This document shows positions 57,653 through 64,000 of a stretch of DNA of 64,000 bases, piece by piece. The first letter of the stretch is position 1, and the number at the start of each line of letters is the position of its first letter. The translations under genes were made by a program, and so were the position numbers. The stretch is from Lachnospiraceae bacterium OF09-6 (GTDB lineage Bacteria; Bacillota; Clostridia; Lachnospirales; Lachnospiraceae). A model generated the notes under the pieces. That model made no database searches, was not told the DNA's origin, and saw only the letters and a list, made by a program, of their open reading frames with translations. The stretch lies in contig QUMM01000008.1 of the NCBI GenBank assembly GCA_003435055.1, positions 1 to 64,000 of the forward strand. Reading direction: 5' to 3'.

Positions 57653-58672
57653 TCATTTCATATTATTCTGTAACGAAAGATCATATACACTTTCTCTAAT
57701 CTCTAACGTAACTCCCACAAGATTATGCACAAAATAATCTTTTTCATCATCCTCCAATATCTCAAGCATTCTTCTTACAGCTATAATTCCTATTTTTTCA
57801 TCATGAATATTCACTGATGTAATTGCAGGATTAAAATATTTTGCAACCGGCATATTATCAAAACTGATAATAGATACATCCTTAGGCACATTATAATGCG
57901 CATATTTTAAAGCATTCATAATTCCCATTGCCATAATATCATTTGAAACAAGTAAACAGGTAGGCAGCTCTTTCGTATTTTTTATTATCTCTGTCATATC
58001 CTCATACGCACCATCTGATGTACACTTTGTATAGAATATATTCTTTTTATATACCGGAAGTCCCACTTCCCGCATTCCGCGCAAATAACCATTAAAACGT
58101 TCTGTAAAGTTATTCAATGGCGTTTTACTTCTTACAAATCCTATCCTTCTATGTCCCATTTCGTATGCATAGCGAACTGCCTGCCGCATTCCATCCTCGT
58201 TATCCATAAGCACACAATTATATTGTTCTCCCGGAAACCAATTATCAATAATAACAAGTGGTTTATTGAATTTTTTATATAAAGTAACATCCGCAGATGT
58301 CATTTCTGTTGCCAATATTAAAATTCCACTTATGGTATCCATATCAATTCTTGATATAAATTCATTAAAATCCATCTTCTGATCATAATGAATAATATCT
58401 ACGTAATACCCTTTTTCCTCAGCGAACTCCTGAATTGTAGCCATAATTGTAATGAAAAAATGTGTCTCAGATATTACATTACCGTTTCTTTTATGAATGG
58501 CAAATAGTAATGTACCTTTTTTCTCTGTCTTTACTTTTACATCATCACTTTTATATTTTAACTGTAAAATTTGCTTCTTTTTAGCAGAACTCACACCACC
58601 TTTATTATGTAATGCCATAGAAACCGCTGCTGGTGTAATATTTAATATTTCTGCTATTTCTTTATTTGTCAT
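57653..58672 (-). CDS. LacI-family transcriptional regulator
   Basis: 339 residues, ATG 58672. HTH at residues 2-30 (TNKEIAEILNITPAAVSMALHNKGG). The sensor domain follows the usual order: GILILATEM, DNWFPGEQYNCVLMDN, GHRRIGFV, LVSNDIMAMG, ISIISFDNMPVAKYFNPAIT. The last gene of the operon, 14 bp after the cupin gene, so its own synthesis is coupled to the importer. It probably senses the sugar or a phosphorylated product. Confidence 0.9.
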   Translation of the reverse strand: MTNKEIAEILNITPAAVSMALHNKGGVSSAKKKQILQLKYKSDDVKVKTEKKGTLLFAIHKRNGNVISETHFFITIMATIQEFAEEKGYYVDIIHYDQKMDFNEFISRIDMDTISGILILATEMTSADVTLYKKFNKPLVIIDNWFPGEQYNCVLMDNEDGMRQAVRYAYEMGHRRIGFVRSKTPLNNFTERFNGYLRGMREVGLPVYKKNIFYTKCTSDGAYEDMTEIIKNTKELPTCLLVSNDIMAMGIMNALKYAHYNVPKDVSIISFDNMPVAKYFNPAITSVNIHDEKIGIIAVRRMLEILEDDEKDYFVHNLVGVTLEIRESVYDLSLQNNMK

Positions 58673-58686
58673 ATTTTTTCTCTCTT

Positions 58687-59607
58687 TTATTCTTGATATT
58701 CTGCTATGGCAAAAACAGCTCTTGCGGTTATCGCACTATAATTCAACAACATGTATGGTGTTTTCGGCGGAATATACAATCCCTCATAGTGCTGAAGCAT
58801 ATATGTTTCTCTAGATTCTATCATATATACCGCCAACGGCCCTTCCATTCCAAGTAAAAATGCCTCTTTATCATGCTGAATAACATCTGAATGTCGTGTC
58901 ACTACTCCTCCGGCAGGTACAATATATTCACCAACACTCATATAATCATTGCTAACAGAAAACTTCATTAAAACAGGTCTTGTATCTCCGTTAATAACTT
59001 TAAGTTTTCTTTCTTCCGTAATATGATAGATTAATTTCTTTTCTCTTAATAATTCTCCCCTTTCCGGCCATTCTCCTAACTGGTCAACCGTACCATACCT
59101 GTACGGAGCAATAAACTCTTCGGATTTTTCTTTAAAATCCTTCGGGTTATATCCATATATTTTCTTTGGTCCGTTTACATCCGTAGGAAATTCCTGTGAT
59201 TCTACAATTTTCGGGGCAATTACAGCCAACACTTTCACTATCTTATCCGTAAAATTATAGGCTGAATGTAATGTTCCTTTCGGTATTAATAAGGCTTCTC
59301 CTTCTTTTACCTCTATACATCCTCCGGTTTCCGGATTAAATTGTGTAATGGTTCCATCCAGAACAAAGTAAGCTTCATCTCCAGGATGATAATCCGGTGG
59401 ATTGAAAAAACCTCCAGGTCCAATTTCCATACTGCATACTGTTATTTTATCCGTACTCAAATACATATAATTCAGATCACTGTAGTCCAGTCCAAAATCC
59501 GGATAGATAAATTGTCCTATATTGGTATTATCCATATATATGGGTTCTTTTTTCTCAGACTCTGTGAATGGATGATTTCCAAAAATAGCTTTTGCTTTAT
59601 TACTCAT
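58687..59607 (-). CDS. Two-domain cupin protein of the sugar operon
   Basis: 306 residues, ATG 59607 (GGAGGG upstream; the longer frame overlaps the permease). The first cupin has FNPPDYHPGDEAYFVLDGT and GEALLIPKGTLHSAYNF (metal His and Glu present). The second cupin has YIVPAGGVVTRHSDVIQHDKEA and YIPPKTPYMLLNY. It may be a sugar isomerase/mutarotase or a small-molecule enzyme; it lies between permease and regulator, so its substrate should be the imported sugar or its product. No known family beyond cupin was recognised. Confidence 0.75.
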   Translation of the reverse strand: MSNKAKAIFGNHPFTESEKKEPIYMDNTNIGQFIYPDFGLDYSDLNYMYLSTDKITVCSMEIGPGGFFNPPDYHPGDEAYFVLDGTITQFNPETGGCIEVKEGEALLIPKGTLHSAYNFTDKIVKVLAVIAPKIVESQEFPTDVNGPKKIYGYNPKDFKEKSEEFIAPYRYGTVDQLGEWPERGELLREKKLIYHITEERKLKVINGDTRPVLMKFSVSNDYMSVGEYIVPAGGVVTRHSDVIQHDKEAFLLGMEGPLAVYMIESRETYMLQHYEGLYIPPKTPYMLLNYSAITARAVFAIAEYQE

Positions 59608-59627
59608 AATATTATCCCTCCATATCT

Positions 59628-60623
59628 TTATTTTCCTTTTTTTATCTCCGACCAAGTATTTACGATAATCATCAAAATTAATAAGCTTCCATATACAAAC
59701 TGTTTAAAATAACTATTTACATTCATCATATTCAATCCACTTGAAAGCATCTGAATGGTTAGCGTTGCAAGTAAAATACCAGTTACTTTTCCTTCTCCAC
59801 CTTTAGGATTTATTCCTCCCAGTACGCATACTAAAATGCTTTGCATGATATAAGTACTTCCATAATCAGCATTTGCGGTATTGGTTCTTGCAAGAATAAT
59901 AAATCCAGCTATTGCTGCCAAGATTCCACTTATACAATAAGATCCGATCAGCATTCTAGCACTATCCAGGCCTGAAAATTCATATGCCTTTCGGTTTGTA
60001 CCAAGCATATAAAGCTTTAATCCAAAGTTTGCTTTTTGAATGATAAATGCCATTACCAAAACTACTATTACAAATATAATTGCCGGTACAGGTATAATAT
60101 GGAGTAAATATCCATTTCCTATTTTTCGTATTGTTTCAGGGAAATCATACAATGCACTTCCTTTCGTGATCACTATACCGATTCCACCATAAAAAGACAT
60201 TGTTCCTAACGTGGCTAATATTGGTGGTACATTTATAAATGATATCAGCAGTCCATTTATGAGACCTGCAACGCCTCCTATCACAATTCCTAAAACAAAG
60301 GCACATAATACTAAAAGTAATTCTTTTGTTCCAGTCATTTGTGGTATATAAAAGCGATGTAACATACTCCCCAAAATAATCGCCGTTAAATTAGCAGTTC
60401 CTACGATTGACAAATCACTTCCACCTGTAAGCATTGACATGGCCATTGCAAGTGCAAACAGACCGAATTCTGGTATCTGAAATAACATAGATTTAAAATT
60501 TGTTACTGAAAAAAATATTCCCGGCAATCGAACACCCATAAATACTGCAACTATAACAATGATGAAACATAATCTGAGCATGGCTTTTTCCGATGATTCT
60601 AATTTTTTTATAGATCCAATCAT
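59628..60623 (-). CDS. ABC sugar permease, RbsC family (second copy)
   Basis: 331 residues, ATG 60623 overlapping the previous permease by 4 bp. About nine helices with GGSDLSIVGTANLTAIILG, GVAGLINGLLISFINVPPILATLGT and the ATPase-contact region YIMQSILVCVLGGINPKGGEGK, typical of BPD_transp_2 permeases. Having two different RbsC-like genes implies a heterodimeric channel, as in the LsrC/LsrD or rhamnose systems. Confidence 0.92.
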   Translation of the reverse strand: MIGSIKKLESSEKAMLRLCFIIVIVAVFMGVRLPGIFFSVTNFKSMLFQIPEFGLFALAMAMSMLTGGSDLSIVGTANLTAIILGSMLHRFYIPQMTGTKELLLVLCAFVLGIVIGGVAGLINGLLISFINVPPILATLGTMSFYGGIGIVITKGSALYDFPETIRKIGNGYLLHIIPVPAIIFVIVVLVMAFIIQKANFGLKLYMLGTNRKAYEFSGLDSARMLIGSYCISGILAAIAGFIILARTNTANADYGSTYIMQSILVCVLGGINPKGGEGKVTGILLATLTIQMLSSGLNMMNVNSYFKQFVYGSLLILMIIVNTWSEIKKGK

Positions 60624-61621
60624 TGGTTATCACCTGCTTTCTTCCATAAAAGTTTTATTTTTCTATTGCTATTCTGATATGCTGCAATACTGACACTAAT
60701 AATGATCAACAATCCTAATACTGCCCTTTGCCAATAAGTTGAAATCCGCACCATAATTAAGGAATTTGATATAATTGTAATCATAAACACTCCCAGAAGA
60801 GTACCTTTTACCGTCCCTTTTCCTCCGGTAATGCTTGTACCGCCAAGTACAACTGCTGCAATAATTGATAATTCAGTTCCTAAAATATCAAATGGATTTG
60901 CCGTTCTGACTAGACATGTATGTGCCAATCCTGCAACACCTGCTACACCACCAGCGAAGCAATAAATAAATGTCTGCACAACACCTACATGAAATCCCAC
61001 TCTTTCAGCTGCGGTAATGTTTCCTCCCAAAGCATATACACCTCTCCCAAGCAGCGTATGGTTCAAAATAAAGTACGCAAGAAATGCTATGACAAGTAAT
61101 AAGATAATCGCAGCAGGAAGCGATGATTTTCCTATTTGTGCATTTACCGTAATAATACTTGCTTTTGCGAACTTAGTGAACCCTTTAGGCAGCTTCATGA
61201 TCGCGTTGGATCCTATAAAAGTTAACAGTATTCCGCTGATAATATTGGATGTTCCCAGCGTTGCTATAAAAGTTGGTATTTTAAAAACATGTACAAATAT
61301 TGCGTTCATCAAGCCAAGACCGATACCTATTAATATAGCTGTCAGCATAGGTAATACGATACTTCCCTCATACTCTATGTAGTTAAAAATAATAGTTACT
61401 GAATACATTGAAAATGCTCCAATTGCAGGGAATGATATATCTATTCCTCCAGATATCAATACGATCATAACTCCAATTGCAAAGATCCCGTCTGTTACAC
61501 AACTTCTCAGCAAATCAATCATATTATACGGAGTAAAGAATTGCGGATTAATCGCACTGATAATTGCCATAACAATGATCATGACTATCAGCAATACTGT
61601 TTCATTTTTTGCCTTTTTCAT
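60620..61621 (-). CDS. ABC sugar permease, RbsC family (first copy)
   Basis: 333 residues, ATG 61621 (CGGAGT upstream). About nine helices with GGIDISFPAIGAFSMYS, GLMNAIFVHVFKIPTFIATLGT and ELSIIAAVVLGGTSITGGKGT. It begins 10 bp after the ATPase stop. It has the intact GGIDIS motif near the channel, as does its partner in GGSDLS form. Confidence 0.92.
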   Translation of the reverse strand: MKKAKNETVLLIVMIIVMAIISAINPQFFTPYNMIDLLRSCVTDGIFAIGVMIVLISGGIDISFPAIGAFSMYSVTIIFNYIEYEGSIVLPMLTAILIGIGLGLMNAIFVHVFKIPTFIATLGTSNIISGILLTFIGSNAIMKLPKGFTKFAKASIITVNAQIGKSSLPAAIILLLVIAFLAYFILNHTLLGRGVYALGGNITAAERVGFHVGVVQTFIYCFAGGVAGVAGLAHTCLVRTANPFDILGTELSIIAAVVLGGTSITGGKGTVKGTLLGVFMITIISNSLIMVRISTYWQRAVLGLLIIISVSIAAYQNSNRKIKLLWKKAGDNQ

Positions 61622-61631
61622 ACTCCGCCCC

Positions 61632-63116
61632 CTATCTAATCAGTTTTGAATAAAGTGTGCTTTCTGTATAATCCTTACTGAGATATTCATTTTCGATTTC
61701 ACCATTTTTTATCAGTAAGAATCTTTTGCAATTTGTTAGTATCTCATTCGAGTCATCGGATATTAATATTACAGCTACTCCTTTTTCTGCTATTTCCTGT
61801 ATTAGTATACTGATATCCATCTTAGAGCCAATATCCACCCCAACTGTTGGACAATTTAAAATAATGATTTGTGGATCTGTCATCAGCGCTTTTGCCAGTA
61901 CTACCTTTTGCTGATTTCCACCTGACAGCGTAGATACTTTATTTTTAGGATTAGCTGTTTTTATGTTTAATTGCTGAATCCAATTTTTTGCTTCTTCTAA
62001 CGCCTTTTTTGAATTATACAGTCCAGTTCTACTGACCTTCTTCATTGTCTGAATTATAATATTTCTGGTAATTGACTGATCCATAAACAAAGCTTCTGTC
62101 AATCTGTCTTCTGGTACATATGCAATATGATATTCAAGCCCTTTCATTGCACTGTCTATTTTCACTTCTTTTCCATTAATATAAATACTTCCGGAGTCTG
62201 CTGGCATTAATCCATAAATTGCCTTGGCTAATTCAGTTCTCCCAGATCCCAACAAACCGGTTATTCCCAATACTTCTCCCGTGTATATTTTAAAATTTAT
62301 ATTATGGAAATAATTTTGTAATCCCAGATTTCTCACTTCCAAAATCGGTTCTGTCGCAGTAACTTCTTTTGCAATATTTTCATCACTATATTCTTTTCCA
62401 GTCATATAATAAACAAGCTTCTTTTTATTAAACTGGCACATTTCTCCATCTATTACGTTTTTTCCATTACTCAAAACATAAACCCTGTCACAAATATCGA
62501 ACATTTCATCCAGCTTATGACTTACAAACATGATTGACATTCCACTTGTTTTTAAATTTTGTATCACATGAAATAACTCTTTTACTTCTTTATTCGTGAG
62601 TGCTGATGTAGGTTCATCAAAAATCATTATTTTAGCATCACATAAAATTGCTCTTGAAATAGCAACAAGCTGCTTATCTGCGACAGACAATGTTTCAATC
62701 AAACTGTCCAGTGGTATTCTTGCACCAATTTTTTCCAATGCCATTTCTGCCAGTTTGTGCATTTCCTTTTTTTTCACGATTTTCTTCTGCTTTGATATCA
62801 AAGTGTTCATTGCAATATTTTCATAAACTGTCAGATTCGGGAAAATCGAAAAGTCCTGATATACCACCTGAATGCCACCTTTTATTGCATCCCGTAATTC
62901 CATTTTTTTGAATTCTTTATCTACCATTATGATGCTTCCGCTATCAGGTTTATAAAATCCTGATATGATTTTTATAAGCGTAGATTTCCCGCATCCATTT
63001 TCTCCTGCCAAACAAAGAACCTCTCCAGAATTTATTTTCAAGGATATATTTTCAAGTGCTTTCACACCACCAAATGATTTATAAATATTTTTTAACTCAA
63101 GTAAACATTCTGGCAT
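61632..63116 (-). CDS. Sugar ABC transporter ATPase, RbsA family
   Basis: 494 residues, ATG 63116 (GGGGGAAG upstream). Two fused ATPase domains. First: Walker A AGENGCGKSTLIK, signature-like LSVADKQLVAIS, Walker B IMIFDEPTSALT. Second: Walker A-like GLLGSGRTELAKA, signature LSGGNQQKVVLAKAL, Walker B IIILNCPTVGVD. In the second Walker B the usual DE of DEPT is replaced by NC, so that site is probably hydrolysis-dead. Degenerate second sites occur in this family, but NC is unusual. It powers the RbsC pair downstream. Confidence 0.92.
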   Translation of the reverse strand: MPECLLELKNIYKSFGGVKALENISLKINSGEVLCLAGENGCGKSTLIKIISGFYKPDSGSIIMVDKEFKKMELRDAIKGGIQVVYQDFSIFPNLTVYENIAMNTLISKQKKIVKKKEMHKLAEMALEKIGARIPLDSLIETLSVADKQLVAISRAILCDAKIMIFDEPTSALTNKEVKELFHVIQNLKTSGMSIMFVSHKLDEMFDICDRVYVLSNGKNVIDGEMCQFNKKKLVYYMTGKEYSDENIAKEVTATEPILEVRNLGLQNYFHNINFKIYTGEVLGITGLLGSGRTELAKAIYGLMPADSGSIYINGKEVKIDSAMKGLEYHIAYVPEDRLTEALFMDQSITRNIIIQTMKKVSRTGLYNSKKALEEAKNWIQQLNIKTANPKNKVSTLSGGNQQKVVLAKALMTDPQIIILNCPTVGVDIGSKMDISILIQEIAEKGVAVILISDDSNEILTNCKRFLLIKNGEIENEYLSKDYTESTLYSKLIR

Positions 63117-63134
63117 TTTACTTCCCCCTGCTGA

Positions 63135-63168
63135 TTAGCAAAGGCCCTGATAAAAGGGCTTTTGCTAA
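63135..63168. promoter_or_regulatory. Intercistronic hairpin after the third binding-protein gene
   Basis: TTAGCAAAAGCCCT / AGGGC-C-TTTGCTAA arms around TTTATC, directly after the binding-protein stop and before the ATPase gene. Confidence 0.8.
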
Positions 63169-63173
63169 CACAT

Positions 63174-64000
63174 TTAAAATGGATATTCATCAACAGTATC
63201 TGCTGTAGCCTCTTCCACATCTGTTCCATATATTACATTATCCTGCATTGTAATTGCCTCATATCCAGAATATCCAAGGTCAATACCCTCTTCCAGTTTT
63301 TCTCCTTCTAATGCCATGAGAGCCACCTTGTTCAAAGCATATCCTGCTCCTGCAGGATCCCAGAATGTAGTTGCTGTTAAAGCTCCACTTTCCAGATAGT
63401 CTCCTGATACAGACACAATACAAGTTCCAACTGCTGCAACCTCTCCATTCAATCCCATTTCATCAATTGCTAGTCCTACTCCCTGTGTTCCAGACATCGA
63501 TGAAACAAGAATTCCTCCCAGTTCTGGATAGGTCTTTATTAATTCCTGAAACTTGTCATGTCCAGTTTGTGCATCATCATTTTCTTCAATTTTATCTACA
63601 ACTAATTCCATATTCGGATATGCTTCTTTCTGATGTTCTACTGCTGCTTCCATCCATTCACAGTGAGACTTTGATGTTAAGAATCCTACTGTTGTTGCAT
63701 ATTCTCCTTCTTCATTCATTGCCTTTGCTAAAATATCCATCATATGAGCCCCATATGATGCATTATCAAATGCTTCTACATCGTAATCCACATTCTTCAT
63801 TCCTGCTGCTTCATGCGAAATAACAATAATTCCTGCTTCACGTGCCTTCTGACAAACCGGCTCTAATGTCTCTACTGACACCGGAACAACCGTAATAGCA
63901 TCCACTCCTTGCGCAATCAGATCCTCCATAATCTTTACCTGTTCTGATGCATCAGCAGTCTCAGGTCCAACCATAAAACAATCAATATTATCATATTCAT
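63174..64000 (-). CDS. Periplasmic-type sugar-binding protein (RbsB/peripla_BP_4), N-terminus beyond window
   Basis: The frame is open to the right edge (275 residues; stop at 63174), so signal peptide and anchor are not visible. The sugar-binding fold is clear: VGPETADASEQVKIMEDLIAQ, DAITVVPVS, VISHEAAGMKNVDYDVEAFDN, GILVSSMSGTQGVGLAIDE. This is the type I periplasmic-binding family used by ribose/galactose/AI-2-like importers. It begins the operon that continues with RbsA, two RbsC permeases, the cupin and LacI. Confidence 0.9.
   Translation of the reverse strand, partial: EYDNIDCFMVGPETADASEQVKIMEDLIAQGVDAITVVPVSVETLEPVCQKAREAGIIVISHEAAGMKNVDYDVEAFDNASYGAHMMDILAKAMNEEGEYATTVGFLTSKSHCEWMEAAVEHQKEAYPNMELVVDKIEENDDAQTGHDKFQELIKTYPELGGILVSSMSGTQGVGLAIDEMGLNGEVAAVGTCIVSVSGDYLESGALTATTFWDPAGAGYALNKVALMALEGEKLEEGIDLGYSGYEAITMQDNVIYGTDVEEATADTVDEYPF

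Overview
The window reads as a chromosomal segment of a gut Firmicute, most likely a Lachnospiraceae member (Blautia/Mediterraneibacter/Dorea-like; genus is inference). Grounds: moderate-to-low GC, strong Shine-Dalgarno sites, GlgC/GlgD paired glycogen genes, many carbohydrate ABC importers with LacI, RpiR and GntR regulators, large sortase-type surface proteins, Rpn-type transposase-nuclease remnants, and phosphatidylethanolamine synthesis by PssA/Psd. No prophage, rRNA or CRISPR array was seen. There is one tRNA (Pro, CGG).

Layout. 1-3585: N-terminal 1195 residues of a repeat-rich pilin/adhesin-like surface protein, cut by the window edge. 3900-4929: decayed GGDEF and GH2 beta-mannosidase remnants. 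4907-11697 (minus): alpha-xylosidase (GH31, YicI type), a CUT1 ABC importer and a LacI regulator; a GH94 phosphorylase diverges from it at 12275-14709. 14828-17473: PfkB kinase and glycerol kinase. 17632-19477: GntR/ABC efflux-type cassette. 19639-28956 (minus): a sugar-catabolic island made of ABC importer, PfkB kinase, an archaeal-type ADP-dependent sugar kinase, a transposase remnant, a transaldolase-like F6P aldolase, a ketose-bisphosphate aldolase and an RpiR regulator. 29490-39613: mixed housekeeping and hypothetical genes (DUF975, phosphoesterase, SARP-like regulator, YbaK, ArgJ, MBL hydrolase, MATE, L,D-transpeptidase, Rpn remnant). 39815: tRNA-Pro. 40126-43336: phospholipid cluster (YbhN-like, PssA, Psd, PAP2-like). 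43360-45986: a second MATE, a membrane protein and a second Rpn remnant. 46113-54844: a second giant cell-wall adhesin and two small secreted paralogues sharing a module with both adhesins. 55129-57472: glgC-glgD. 57653-64000: ribose-type ABC importer with two permeases, a cupin protein and a LacI regulator, cut by the right edge.

Two cross-cutting signals stand out. First, at least seven otherwise full-length genes each need exactly one extra base to restore their frame, mostly where GGG appears as GG. This looks more like systematic base-calling error than gene decay, so those genes should be treated as probably intact. Second, all three solute-binding-protein genes are followed by strong intercistronic hairpins before the membrane genes. 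Distinct local oddities are a perfect 109-bp tandem duplication that breaks the second adhesin, a 139-bp promoter-bearing direct repeat flanking the F6P aldolase gene, and a bacterial ADP-dependent sugar kinase inside a sugar-uptake operon.
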